DNA of 57,666 nucleotides from Miniimonas arenae (GTDB lineage: Bacteria; Actinomycetota; Actinomycetes; Actinomycetales; Beutenbergiaceae), in assembly GCF_006351005.1 (NCBI RefSeq), contig NZ_VENP01000020.1, positions 1 through 57,666 on the forward strand, in the 5' to 3' direction. Each line of letters starts with the position of its first letter. Position 1 is the first letter of the stretch. Both the position numbers and the translations under genes were made by a program. The notes below the pieces were generated by a model that had not been told where the DNA came from, searched no databases, and saw nothing but the letters and a program-made list of their open reading frames with translations. Positions 1 through 8,406 of this stretch are shown here, piece by piece.

Positions 1-123
1 GAGTACGAGGGCTACGGCCACGGCGACGTGGTGCGCGCGGGCTCGCCGCTGATCCCGGACCTCCTCGCCTGGACCGACGCGGTCCTCTCCGGATCGAGCG
101 CCGAGGTGGCGCAGGGCTGCTGA
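1..123 (+). CDS. C-terminal end of a hydrolase-like protein (5' end outside window)
   Basis: An open frame enters from the left edge and stops with TGA at 121-123, giving the last 40 residues of a protein. They contain EYEGYGHGD followed by PLIPDLLAWTDAVL. A GxGHG-type turn carrying a histidine, followed by a closing helix near the C-terminus, is the usual layout around the catalytic histidine of alpha/beta hydrolases and S9-type peptidases. The family is a guess from this short piece only. Confidence 0.4.
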   Translation, partial: EYEGYGHGDVVRAGSPLIPDLLAWTDAVLSGSSAEVAQGC

Positions 124-225
124 CGTCCCGGCGGCGTGCGGCAGGGGACGCGAGGGGTCACGCGCGCGACGGGAGCGCCGGCGCAGCGTTCGACGCCGAG
201 CGACCGGGGCTCGCGACGCGCCCGT
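124..225. other. Intergenic stretch, nothing recognised
   Basis: GC-rich sequence between the hydrolase stop and the palindromes at 226. I see no terminator hairpin of note and no gene. Confidence 0.5.
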
Positions 226-257
226 GCCCGATCGGGCAGCCGACTCCGCCCGATCGG
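226..257. promoter_or_regulatory. Twin GATC-centred palindromes upstream of the first eCIS-type gene
   Basis: A perfect 12-bp palindrome GCCCGATCGGGC (226-237) is followed by a second copy, GCCCGATCGG (248-257), with centres 22 bp apart, two helical turns. The same pair with the same spacing and order (perfect copy distal) occurs upstream of the second eCIS-type gene at 19747-19777. Here the centres lie about 128 and 106 bp upstream of the ATG at 360. Probably operator sites for a shared, unidentified regulator; its identity is inference. Confidence 0.6.
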
Positions 258-309
258 ACCGCTGACCGGGACCCGCGTCCCGCCCGGTCGCCGGGGAGGA
301 TGCCAGTGG

Positions 310-360
310 ATGCCCGAACCCGGCGCGCTCACGGGCACTCCGCCGGCGGAGGGGAGCTGA
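310..360 (+). CDS. Possible 16-residue leader ORF ending in a TGATG overlap
   Basis: An ATG at 310 follows a GGGGAGG ribosome-binding sequence (293-299) and reads MPEPGALTGTPPAEGS. Its TGA shares a base with the ATG at 360, the preferred start of the large downstream gene (TGATG). The same ribosome-binding sequence could instead serve an in-frame GTG at 306 that extends the large protein, so this ORF may not be translated as such. The second eCIS-type gene also has a short overlapping ORF. Confidence 0.3.
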   Translation: MPEPGALTGTPPAEGS

Positions 361-2732
361 TGACGGGCACGCTGCATGCGGACGAGGCTGACGCACCCGA
401 GCGGCTCGTCGGTCCGCGTCCGCATGCGTCCGGCGCAGCACCGTCTCTGCTGACGGTCGCGGGCACCCAGACCGCGCCGGAAACCCGCCGGCCGCCGGTC
501 TCGCCCGCGCAGCTCGTCTCGATGCAGCGGCTGGCGGGCAACCGAGCCGTCGTGCACAGCCTGCAGCGTCAGGCGCCCGCGAGCCTGCTCGAGGAGTCGG
601 AGGAGACGCTAACCTCCGAGCCGGCGCCCGAGGCCTCGCCCGAGGCGTCGAGCAGCCCGACCTCCGACGGTGCGCCCCCGCCCGCCGCACCCGACGCGCC
701 CGGGGGAGGGACGCCGTCGGGCGCCGGTGCCTCGACACCCGGCCCGATGTCGGAGCCCGAGCCCGCGGTCTCGATCCCCGCACCCGAGGCGAACCAGAGC
801 GGACCGGAGGTCCCGGCCTCGTTCGAGCCGGCCTCCCCGGGGACCGGACCGTCGACGTCGGGCCCGTCGGCACCCGCCGAGCCGACGCCCGACCAGGAGC
901 CTGCACCCCAGGAGACGCCGGCAGGCCCGGCCGGCCCCTCGATGGACGGCAGCAGCGGCGGCGGTGGAGGGGGCGGCGGTACCGACGGGTCCGGCGGAGC
1001 GGGCGGCGCGCCCGGTGCCGGCTCGACCGCACCGTCACCGCCGTTCGACTTCGGCAGCTGGGTTGTCGACCACGGCAACGCGATCCGGACACCGCTGGAG
1101 TTCGGCCGGCTCATCCCCGGGCTCGGGCTCTACAGCGGGCTGGCGGCCGACTCGATCCAGTTCGCGCAGGACGTGGACGCGGTGCCGGGCAAGCTCAGCG
1201 ACCACCCGATCTTCTCGGCCTTCCTCCTGGTCCGGAACGGCGTCAACGTGCTCAACGGGGCCGTCGGGCACGTGGTCTACGTCAACGAGCTCGTCCAGGA
1301 CGGTCTCGTCGGCTCGGTGATCGGCGCGCCGTTCATCCCGGTGTCGGCCGCGGTGCACCAGGTGTTCGCGCTGGTCAAGGCCTACAACTCCACCGTGCTG
1401 GTCTTCCTGGACACGGGCCTCATGGTCGGGGCGGCCTACAACGCGGACAAGAACCCCGAGCAGCACACCGCCTGGGCCGCGCTCGCCGACGGGTATGCGG
1501 CCAACGCGATCGGGTCGACGGTCTCCTGGGTCCTCGACGTCATCGCCCTCGCCTCGGCCGGCGTCTCGCAGACCGGCATCGTCAGCGCCAACCAGGGGGC
1601 GCTCAAGGCGCTGTGGGCCTTCATCAAGGAGGCGAGCAAGCACATCTTCGACTGGGCGCAGAAGCTGTGGAACGTGTGGGGCGGTGACGTGCTGGGCTCG
1701 GGCCACGAGGCCGGGCCGCAGCCGGCCGGTCAGCCCGCCGTGCAGCGCCTCGCCGCGGGCGGCGACAGCGATGCGGACGACGGCAGCGGCACCGGCGCCA
1801 TCGGTGCGGGCGACCTCGCGGGCCTCGCGGCGGTGCCGGTGCTGCTGGCCCAGGCCGCCAACCTGCGCACCACCTCCGCGGCCGGCCGGGTCGCGTGGGC
1901 CGGGGTCGACGCCGAGCTGGGGCTGGCCAGCGCGACCGCCGCGCAGTCCTTGGCCGACATGGACGCGATCTCGGCCGAGCTGTTCGACGGGAAGTCGAGC
2001 TTCCAGGTCATCCAGGAGGCCACGGACACCGCGCTGGCCTCGATGGAGGACCGGATCGCCGCACTCCAGCAGTTCCAGGCCACCGCGCGCGACGGCAAGG
2101 CCAACGCCGACGCGGTCCGCACCGGCGCCGCGGACGTGCTGGCCGAGGTGGACGCGCTGACCGTTCCGGACGTCGAGATCCCGAGGACGGAGCTCGGGGA
2201 CGGCGCGCTGGCCGACCTCGCGGAGTCCGTGGTCGACACCGGTGCGGGCGTGGTGAACAGCGGACTCGAGCTCGCCGTCGCGGGCGTGCGCAGCGCCGTC
2301 GACACGGCCAAGGGCGCCGTGAGCGCCCCGGTCGAGACGGTGCGCGACAACGCGACGGAGGTCGGCGACTTCCTCGCCCTCGCCGCGGAGATGACCGACA
2401 GCCAGATTGCGCAGGTGCAGGCCTTCGTCGGCGGCCTGCGTGCCGCGATGGCGCAGACCACCGGGTTCGAGAGCGCGATGGACGCGATCATCGGCCAGGT
2501 GGCCCAGCTCACGGGGGCGCCGGCCTTCAAGATCCAGGACCTCCGCGACGTCTGGGCCTCCGTCCCCGCGGTCTTCGACGACATCGACTCCCTCGCCGAC
2601 CGGCTCGAGCGCCGCGCCGCGACGCTGATGGCCGCGGGTGCCGGCGGTGGGGGCGAGGATCGGGGCGGGCCCGACGTGCAGATGTCCGCCGCGGAGCCGC
2701 CCGGCGACGGCGACGGCGACACCGCCGGGTGA
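360..2732 (+). CDS. eCIS-associated-type protein with LQR/AGN leader, no DUF4157 seen
   Basis: 790 residues from the ATG at 360, chosen for the GGAGGGGAG sequence just upstream; an in-frame GTG at 306 with GGGGAGG is a fair alternative. Residues 55-64 read MQRLAGNRAV, followed by HSLQRQ, the leader motif typical of proteins associated with extracellular contractile injection systems and DUF4157 proteins. A Pro/Ser/Gly/Ala-rich disordered stretch (about 75-225) follows. Next come a hydrophobic helical region (about 240-440), another short QRLAAGG motif and a long helical second half (about 500-760). No signal peptide and no HExxH protease motif are visible. This suggests a structural or cargo protein loaded into an injection particle; the exact role is unknown. 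The neighbours are thiamine genes, so context does not help. Confidence 0.6.
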   Translation: MTGTLHADEADAPERLVGPRPHASGAAPSLLTVAGTQTAPETRRPPVSPAQLVSMQRLAGNRAVVHSLQRQAPASLLEESEETLTSEPAPEASPEASSSPTSDGAPPPAAPDAPGGGTPSGAGASTPGPMSEPEPAVSIPAPEANQSGPEVPASFEPASPGTGPSTSGPSAPAEPTPDQEPAPQETPAGPAGPSMDGSSGGGGGGGGTDGSGGAGGAPGAGSTAPSPPFDFGSWVVDHGNAIRTPLEFGRLIPGLGLYSGLAADSIQFAQDVDAVPGKLSDHPIFSAFLLVRNGVNVLNGAVGHVVYVNELVQDGLVGSVIGAPFIPVSAAVHQVFALVKAYNSTVLVFLDTGLMVGAAYNADKNPEQHTAWAALADGYAANAIGSTVSWVLDVIALASAGVSQTGIVSANQGALKALWAFIKEASKHIFDWAQKLWNVWGGDVLGSGHEAGPQPAGQPAVQRLAAGGDSDADDGSGTGAIGAGDLAGLAAVPVLLAQAANLRTTSAAGRVAWAGVDAELGLASATAAQSLADMDAISAELFDGKSSFQVIQEATDTALASMEDRIAALQQFQATARDGKANADAVRTGAADVLAEVDALTVPDVEIPRTELGDGALADLAESVVDTGAGVVNSGLELAVAGVRSAVDTAKGAVSAPVETVRDNATEVGDFLALAAEMTDSQIAQVQAFVGGLRAAMAQTTGFESAMDAIIGQVAQLTGAPAFKIQDLRDVWASVPAVFDDIDSLADRLERRAATLMAAGAGGGGEDRGGPDVQMSAAEPPGDGDGDTAG

Positions 2733-2803
2733 CATCTCGCGCCCCGTCCGTCCGTCGGCGCACGGCGAGCCCGCCCTCCACCGTCGGCCCGCCCCCGGCG
2801 CGG

Positions 2804-2809
2804 TAGGCT
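2804..2809 (+). promoter_or_regulatory. Putative -10 box for the thiamine transport operon
   Basis: TAGGCT fits the actinobacterial TANNNT -10 consensus. It lies about 12 bp before the first paired stem of the TPP riboswitch, where the transcript should start. No clear -35 box is visible. Confidence 0.45.
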
Positions 2810-2820
2810 CGCTCGCGAAA

Positions 2821-2932
2821 CGACAGGGGAGCGCCACCGACCCCGACCGGGTGGGACGGGCGCTGAGAGTGCGGCTCGCCGCAGACCCTCGAACCTGCTC
2901 CGGTTAGCACCGGCGAAGGAAGTCGGGAACTC
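2821..2932 (+). ncRNA. TPP riboswitch (THI element)
   Basis: The conserved blocks appear in the right order: ACAGGGGAGC near 2824, GCTGAGAGTGCGG near 2861, GACCCTCGAACCTG near 2884, and CCGGTTAGCACCGGCGAAGGA near 2900 (the P3/P4-P5 part), closed by AGTCGGG. It lies 45 bp upstream of the thiB start. Thiamine pyrophosphate binding should reduce expression of thiBPQ. The downstream GCGGGC and GGGAGGAG run, which holds the thiB ribosome-binding site, fits control of translation initiation. No long U-tract terminator is present. Confidence 0.95.
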
Positions 2933-2977
2933 CCGGCGGGCACCCGTCCGCCGCCCCTCCCTCGGGAGGAGCCACGC

Positions 2978-4177
2978 ATGTCCAGCAGCACCGTCACCAG
3001 CACCAGTCCCTCGCGTCGCGCTCGCGTTCGCCGCACCCTGCTCCCGACGGCGGCGCTCGCCGCGGTCCTGAGCCTCACCGCCTGCTCGCTCGTCGGGGGC
3101 GGGGGCGGTGCCTCGGACGAGGGGGGCGCCACCGCCGACCAGACCTCCGACGGGGCGACCACCGCCGACGGCGAGGCGAGCGCCGGGACGGGAGCGTCGC
3201 CGTCGTCCATCACGCTCGTCACGCACGACTCGTTCGCGCTGAGCGAGGACGTGCTCGCGTCGTTCACCGAGCAGACCGGAATCGAGGTCACGGTGGTTGC
3301 GCCGGGCGACGGCGGTGCGCTGGTCAACCAGCTCGTGCTGACCAAGGACTCCCCGCTCGGGGACGTCGTGTTCGGCGTCGACACCACGTTCGCGAGCCGC
3401 GCGATGGACGAGGGCGTCTTCGCGCCGTACACGTCGCCGGCGCTGCCGGCGAGCGCCGAGCAGTACCTGCTGGGCGACGCGCTCACGCCGGTCGACGTCT
3501 CCGACGTGTGCCTCAACGTCGACCTCGCCTGGTACGAGGAGAACGGCCAGACGCCGCCCGCGTCGCTCGAGGACCTCACGCAGCCCGAGTACGCGGGCCA
3601 GCTCGTGGTGACGAACCCGGCGACGTCCTCGCCCGGCCTGGCGTTCCTGCTCACGACGGTGGCGGCGTTCGGCGGTGCGGACGGGTCCTCGACGGCAGGC
3701 GACGGCTCGGGCTGGCTCTCCTACTGGGAGCGGCTGCGGGACAACGACGTGCTCGTCGTCGACGGCTGGTCCGACGCCTACTACGTCGACTTCAGCGGCG
3801 GGGGCGGCGACGGCACGCGGCCCGTCGTCCTCTCGTACGCGTCCTCGCCGCCCTACACCGTGGGCGACGACGGCGAGCCCACCACCGCGGCGCTCCTGGA
3901 CACCTGCTTCCGGCAGGTGGAGTTCGCCGGCGTGCTCACCGGCGCCGCGAACCCCGAGGGTGCGCAGGCGTTCGTCGACTTCCTCCTCTCGCCGGCGGTG
4001 CAGGCCGACGTGCCCGGCTCGATGTACGTCTACCCGGTCGACGACACGGTCGCGCTGCCGGACGACTGGGCGCAGTGGGCCCCGCTCGCGACGACCCCGT
4101 TCGCCGTGCCGGCCGACGAGATCGCCGCGAACCGCTCGACCTGGATCGACCAGTGGACCCAGACGGTCCTCGACTGA
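2978..4177 (+). CDS. thiB: Thiamine ABC transporter substrate-binding lipoprotein
   Basis: 399 residues. ThiB/TbpA captures thiamine outside the membrane and delivers it to ThiPQ. A lipoprotein signal ends in the lipobox LTAC near residue 36. An acidic Ser/Thr/Gly-rich spacer follows, then the solute-binding fold starting ITLVTHDSFALSEDVL, as usual for ThiB. GDVVFGVDTTFASRA and the late motif AGVLTGAANPEGAQAFVDF are family hallmarks. The ATG at 2978 follows a GGGAGGAG ribosome-binding site. First gene of thiBPQ behind a TPP riboswitch, which strongly supports the assignment. Confidence 0.93.
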   Translation: MSSSTVTSTSPSRRARVRRTLLPTAALAAVLSLTACSLVGGGGGASDEGGATADQTSDGATTADGEASAGTGASPSSITLVTHDSFALSEDVLASFTEQTGIEVTVVAPGDGGALVNQLVLTKDSPLGDVVFGVDTTFASRAMDEGVFAPYTSPALPASAEQYLLGDALTPVDVSDVCLNVDLAWYEENGQTPPASLEDLTQPEYAGQLVVTNPATSSPGLAFLLTTVAAFGGADGSSTAGDGSGWLSYWERLRDNDVLVVDGWSDAYYVDFSGGGGDGTRPVVLSYASSPPYTVGDDGEPTTAALLDTCFRQVEFAGVLTGAANPEGAQAFVDFLLSPAVQADVPGSMYVYPVDDTVALPDDWAQWAPLATTPFAVPADEIAANRSTWIDQWTQTVLD

Positions 4178-4209
4178 CGACGGCGCCGCGCGAGCGCGGC
4201 TGGACCGCG

Positions 4210-5862
4210 GTGCGGGCGGGCGCGTGGGCGATCGCCGTCGCGCTGCCGCTCGCGTTCCTCCTCGCGTTCTTCGCCTACCCGGTCGCGGCGATCCTCGCGC
4301 GCGGCGTGGTCACGGACGGCCACCTCGACCTCGGCGGCTTCGCCGAGGTGCTCGCCGACCCGCGCACCTGGCGCGTCGTGGGGCACACCCTGGGTCAGGC
4401 GGCGCTCGGCACGGGGCTCGCCGTCGGGCTCGCGATCCCGGGTGCGTACGTGCTCTACCGCTGCACGTTCCCCGGTCGCGCGCTCGTCCGGGGACTGGTC
4501 GCGGTGCCGTTCGTGCTGCCGAGCGTGGTGGTCGGCGTCGCGTTCCGCTCGCTGCTCGCGGCGGGCGGACCGCTCGGCGCGCTGGGCTGGGACCGCAGCC
4601 TCGTGGCCGTCGTCGCCGCGCTCGTCTTCTTCAACTACGGCCTCGTGGTGCGCGTCGTCGGGTCGGTCTGGGAGCGGCTGGACCCGCGCGCCGAGCAGGC
4701 CGCACGCACGCTCGGCGCGTCGCCCGCGCGCGCGTTCGCCACCGTGACCCTCCCGGCGCTTGCACCCGCGATCGCGTCGGCCGCCGCGCTGGTCTTCCTG
4801 TTCTGCGCCACGGCGTTCGCCGTCGTCCTCGTGCTCGGCGGGCAGCGCTACGCCACGGTCGAGGTGGAGATCTGGCTGCAGACCACGCAGTTCCTCGACC
4901 TGCGCACCGCGGCCGTGCTCAGCGTGCTCCAGCTCGTCATCGTCGCGGCGACGCTCGTGGCGAGCGGTCGGCTGCGAACGCGGCGCGAGCGGTCGCTCGC
5001 CCTCGTCGAGGCACGACGCGCGACGGCGCCCCTGCGCCTGGGTGCGCGCGCCTGCGCCGTGGACCGGGTCGCCGTGGGCGTGACCGCGCTGACGGTGGCC
5101 GCGCTCGCGCTGCCGCTCGGCTCGATGCTCGTGCGGTCGCTGCGTCAGGACGGGCGGTGGACGCTCGAGCACTACGTGGCGCTGGGGTCGACCGGGGACC
5201 GCGCGCTCACCGTCACCGCCTGGGACGCGGCGGCGATCTCGCTGCGCACGGCGACGGACGCCACGGTGCTGGCGCTCGCCGTCGGGGTGGTGCTCGCGCT
5301 CGTGCTGTCCCGCCGGCCCCGGCGCCGCACCGGACGCCGTGCGCTCGGCGCGCTGGACGCGGCCGTCATGCTGCCGCTGGGCGTGTCCGCGGTGACGGTC
5401 GGGTTCGGGTTCCTCATCGCGCTGGACCGCCCGCCGCTGGACCTGCGCTCCTCGCTCGTGCTCATCCCGATCGCGCAGGCGATGGTCTCGATCCCCCTCG
5501 TGGTGCGTACGGTGCTGCCCGTGCTGCGCGCGATCGACCCCCGGCTGCGCCAGGCTGCCGCGATGCTCGGCGCGGGCCCGGGACGCGTGCTCTGGACGGT
5601 CGAGCTGCCGATGGCGCTGCGGTCGATCGGGCTGGCCGCGGGGTTCGCGTTCGCGGTCTCGCTCGGGGAGTTCGGCGCGACGTCGTTCCTCGCGCGGCCC
5701 GACCGGCCGACGCTGCCCGTCGTGATCTACCGGCTGCTCGGGCGCCCGGGCGAGGGCAACTACGGCATGGCGCTCGCGGCGTCGGTGCTGCTCGCCGTCG
5801 TGGTCGCGCTGGTGATGACGACGGCGGAGCGACTGCGCCCGCCGCACGCGGGGGAGTGGTGA
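4210..5862 (+). CDS. thiP: Thiamine ABC transporter permease, fused double-domain
   Basis: About 550 residues forming the transmembrane channel for thiamine. Two permease halves lie in tandem, each with its own cytoplasmic coupling loop: EQAARTLGASPARAF in the first and RQAAAMLGAGPGRVL in the second. This two-in-one layout is that of ThiP. Roughly twelve membrane helices are visible. The start is uncertain: GTG at 4210 is the first standard start, but the frame is open back to a CTG at 4174 that overlaps the thiB stop, and a coupled CTG start is possible. The stop overlaps the thiQ start by four bases (GTGA). Confidence 0.88.
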   Translation: MRAGAWAIAVALPLAFLLAFFAYPVAAILARGVVTDGHLDLGGFAEVLADPRTWRVVGHTLGQAALGTGLAVGLAIPGAYVLYRCTFPGRALVRGLVAVPFVLPSVVVGVAFRSLLAAGGPLGALGWDRSLVAVVAALVFFNYGLVVRVVGSVWERLDPRAEQAARTLGASPARAFATVTLPALAPAIASAAALVFLFCATAFAVVLVLGGQRYATVEVEIWLQTTQFLDLRTAAVLSVLQLVIVAATLVASGRLRTRRERSLALVEARRATAPLRLGARACAVDRVAVGVTALTVAALALPLGSMLVRSLRQDGRWTLEHYVALGSTGDRALTVTAWDAAAISLRTATDATVLALAVGVVLALVLSRRPRRRTGRRALGALDAAVMLPLGVSAVTVGFGFLIALDRPPLDLRSSLVLIPIAQAMVSIPLVVRTVLPVLRAIDPRLRQAAAMLGAGPGRVLWTVELPMALRSIGLAAGFAFAVSLGEFGATSFLARPDRPTLPVVIYRLLGRPGEGNYGMALAASVLLAVVVALVMTTAERLRPPHAGEW

Positions 5863-6647
5863 GCGTGGGCCGACCGGACGAGCGCGGACCGAGCCCGAGT
5901 GCGGGCGAGGCCCGCGGGCTGGAGGTGCGCGGCGCCGTCGTGCGCTACCCCTCCTCGCGCCGGGGCTCGGAGCCGACGACGGCGGTCGCGGGCCTCGACC
6001 TGCACGTGGCACCCGGGGAGGTGGTCGCGCTGCTCGGGCCCAGCGGGTGCGGCAAGTCCTCGCTGCTGCGGACGATCGCCGGGCTCGAGCCGCTCGCCGC
6101 GGGCGAGGTGCGGTGGGACGGGGTGGACGTCGCGCCGGTCCCGGTGCACCGGCGCGGGTTCGGCCTCATGTTCCAGGACGGGCAGCTGTTCGGTCACCGG
6201 GACGTCGCGGGCAACGTCGCCTACGGGCTGCGTGGGACGCCGTTCGGCGCGACGCGGGCGACCCGGGCCGAGCGCGTGGCGGAGATGCTCGAGCTGGTGG
6301 GCCTGGCCGGGTACGGCGCGCGGGCCGTGGGGTCGCTGTCGGGCGGGCAGCAGCAGCGCGTCGCTCTGGCGCGATCGCTGGCTCCTGCGCCGCGGCTGCT
6401 GCTGCTCGACGAGCCGCTTTCGTCCCTGGACCGTCGGCTGCGCGAGGAGCTGAGCGTCGAGGTGCGCCGCGTCCTCGCGGCCTCCGGGACGACCGCGCTG
6501 TACGTGACGCACGACCACGCCGAGGCGTTCTCGGTCGCCGACCGCGTGGGCGTGATGATCGCCGGGCGGCTGCGCGCGCTCGCGACGCCCGACGAGCTGG
6601 CCGCCGACGTCGCGCTCGACCACGACGTGGCGGCGTTCCTGCGCTGA
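5859..6647 (+). CDS. thiQ: Thiamine ABC transporter ATP-binding protein
   Basis: 262 residues powering ThiBP. Walker A GPSGCGKSS is near residue 60, the Q-loop in LMFQDGQLF, the signature LSGGQQQRVALARSL, Walker B LLLLDEPLSSLD and the switch histidine in YVTHDHAEA. The GTG at 5859 overlaps the thiP stop (GTGA) behind a GGGGGAG sequence, so the two are translationally coupled. Third and last gene of the riboswitch-controlled operon. Confidence 0.92.
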   Translation: MSVGRPDERGPSPSAGEARGLEVRGAVVRYPSSRRGSEPTTAVAGLDLHVAPGEVVALLGPSGCGKSSLLRTIAGLEPLAAGEVRWDGVDVAPVPVHRRGFGLMFQDGQLFGHRDVAGNVAYGLRGTPFGATRATRAERVAEMLELVGLAGYGARAVGSLSGGQQQRVALARSLAPAPRLLLLDEPLSSLDRRLREELSVEVRRVLAASGTTALYVTHDHAEAFSVADRVGVMIAGRLRALATPDELAADVALDHDVAAFLR

Positions 6648-6736
6648 GCTCGCCAGCGACTGAAGGTCGCCAGCCCCCGGTGTCGCCAGGTCGCGCCCGT
6701 GACCGCCCCGAAACAGCGCGCCGATAGGCTCCGTCC
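6648..6736. other. Short gap with three TCGCCAG copies
   Basis: Three copies of TCGCCAG lie near 6651, 6665 and 6684. The first continues as CGCCAGCGACTG, resembling a shortened unit of the AGAGCGACT repeat family at 10235. It may be a worn remnant of such an element; no gene. Confidence 0.35.
6725..6730 (+). promoter_or_regulatory. Putative -10 box for a leaderless mRNA
   Basis: TAGGCT ends six bases before the GTG start at 6737. Actinobacterial leaderless transcripts typically start 6-7 bases after a TANNNT box, so this GTG is probably both transcription and translation start. It gives the second importer its own promoter, outside direct riboswitch control. Confidence 0.5.
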
Positions 6737-7588
6737 GTGACGCCTCCCGCCCTCGTGCTCGACGGCGTCACCAAGGTGTTCGACGACGGCACCCGGGCGC
6801 TCGACGGCGTGAGCCTCACCGTCGGACGGGGCGAGCTCGTCACGCTCGTGGGCCCGTCGGGTTGCGGCAAGACGACCGCGCTGCGGGTCGCGGCGGGCCT
6901 CGAACCCCCCACGAGCGGGTCGGTCCACCTCGACGCCGACCCCGCCGCCGTGAGCTTCGTCTTCCAGGACCCGACGTTGCTGGAGTGGCGGACCGCGACC
7001 GCCAACGTCGCCCTCGTCCCGGAGCTGCGCGGCGTCACCCGGGCCGAACGCACCGAGCGCGCCCACCGCGCGCTCGAGGACGTCGGACTCGGCGACGCGC
7101 TCGACAAGCGCCCCCGACAGCTCTCCGGTGGCATGCGGATGCGCGTCTCGATCGCCCGGGCGCTCGTCGCGGACCCCGAGCTCGCGCTCTTCGACGAGCC
7201 GTTCGGCGCCCTCGACGAGATCACCCGGCTCTCGCTGCAGACCCTGCTCCAGGGCATCTTCGCGCGCCGCCGCTTCGCCGGCCTCTTCATCACGCACTCG
7301 GTGTCCGAGGCGGTCTACCTCTCCGACCGCGTCCTCGTCATGGGCCCCGGCCGGGTCGAGGCGGAGGTCGCGGTCCCCTTCGCGCACCCGCGCCCGCCCG
7401 AGCTGCGCTTCACGCCCGAGTTCGCGGCCCTCGCCGGGGACGTCTCCCGCCTCCTCGAGCGCGCGGGAGGCGAGCCGACGACGGCGAGCGAGTCTTCGCC
7501 GTCGGGCGTCACCACCGCGCGGGGCGAGCCGGCGACGGCGAGCGAGGGTTCGCCGTCGGGCGTCACCGACGCGCGGGGCGACTCGTGA
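6737..7588 (+). CDS. ABC transporter ATP-binding protein, NitT/TauT type
   Basis: 283 residues. Walker A GPSGCGKTTAL, Q-loop VFQDPTLLEW, signature LSGGMRMRVSIARAL, Walker B LALFDEPFGALDE and switch FITHSVSEA place it with the SsuB/TauB/ThiZ ATPases. It pairs with the permease that starts in a GTGA overlap. Next to thiBPQ, a role in uptake of a thiamine precursor such as a hydroxymethylpyrimidine is plausible but unproven; sulfonates or nitrate-like anions are alternatives. The C-terminal 39 residues are an odd low-complexity tail made of an 18-residue tandem duplication (GEPTTASESSPSGVTTAR, then GEPATASEGSPSGVTDAR). Confidence 0.85.
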   Translation: MTPPALVLDGVTKVFDDGTRALDGVSLTVGRGELVTLVGPSGCGKTTALRVAAGLEPPTSGSVHLDADPAAVSFVFQDPTLLEWRTATANVALVPELRGVTRAERTERAHRALEDVGLGDALDKRPRQLSGGMRMRVSIARALVADPELALFDEPFGALDEITRLSLQTLLQGIFARRRFAGLFITHSVSEAVYLSDRVLVMGPGRVEAEVAVPFAHPRPPELRFTPEFAALAGDVSRLLERAGGEPTTASESSPSGVTTARGEPATASEGSPSGVTDARGDS

Positions 7589-8406
7589 ACCCGCACCGGG
7601 CGCGGCCCGCCGGCGGGCGCCGCTCCGGACTCGCCACCACGCTGCTGACCGTCGCGATCGCGGCGGCGGGGCTGTTCGCGGTGTGGACGTTCATCAGCCT
7701 CGTGGTGCTGGACCCGAGCAAGCGGTTCCTCCTGCCGCCGCCGTGGGAGGTGCTCGCGACGCTCGGCGACGCCACGATCATGACGCCGATGCTCCAGGCG
7801 CTGTGGCGGACCGCGACGGTGGCGCTCGCGGGGCTGGCGCTCGCGTTCGTCATCGGCACGGCGTGGGCGGTGGTGATGGCGCAGTCGCGGTGGGCCGAGC
7901 GGATCCTCTATCCGTACGCCGTGATCCTGCAGACCGTGCCGATCCTCGCGCTCACGCCGCTGATCGGGATCTGGTTCGGGTACGGGATCCCCGCGCGCAT
8001 CGTGGTGGCCGTGATCATCGCGGTGTTCCCGGTCATCTCGACGACGTTCTTCGGGCTGACCTCCGGTCCGACCCGCGCGGCGCACGACCTGTTCACCCTC
8101 GCCCGGGCGACCCGCTGGCAGCGGCTGAGTCGGCTCGAGGTGCCGGCCGCCGTGCCGTCGGTGTTCACCGGGCTGCGCAGCGCGGCGGGCCTCAGCGTGA
8201 TCGGTGCGATCGTCGGGGACTTCTTCTTCCAGCAGGGCGCGGCCGGGATCGGCGGACTGCTGCGGATCTACACGCTCCGGCTGAACATGGACGCGCTGCT
8301 CACCGCCGTGGGCCTGACGGCGCTGTTCGGCGTCGTGGTGTTCTCGGTGTTCGCGGCGCTGGAGGGGTGGGTGGTCGGGCGCTGGTACGGGCGGGGCCGC
8401 CCGTGA
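7585..8406 (+). CDS. ABC transporter permease, NitT/TauT (SsuC/ThiX) type
   Basis: 273 residues with about six membrane helices. The BPD-type coupling loop reads AHDLFTLARATRWQRLSRLEVPAAVPSVFTG in sense and sits near residue 170. The FLLPPPWEVLATL stretch after the first helix is typical of SsuC/ThiX-like permeases. GTG at 7585 overlaps the ATPase stop (GTGA); its own stop overlaps the antiporter start in the same way. No binding protein is adjacent; the orphan lipoprotein at 12641 is the likely partner. Confidence 0.87.
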   Translation: MNPHRARPAGGRRSGLATTLLTVAIAAAGLFAVWTFISLVVLDPSKRFLLPPPWEVLATLGDATIMTPMLQALWRTATVALAGLALAFVIGTAWAVVMAQSRWAERILYPYAVILQTVPILALTPLIGIWFGYGIPARIVVAVIIAVFPVISTTFFGLTSGPTRAAHDLFTLARATRWQRLSRLEVPAAVPSVFTGLRSAAGLSVIGAIVGDFFFQQGAAGIGGLLRIYTLRLNMDALLTAVGLTALFGVVVFSVFAALEGWVVGRWYGRGRP

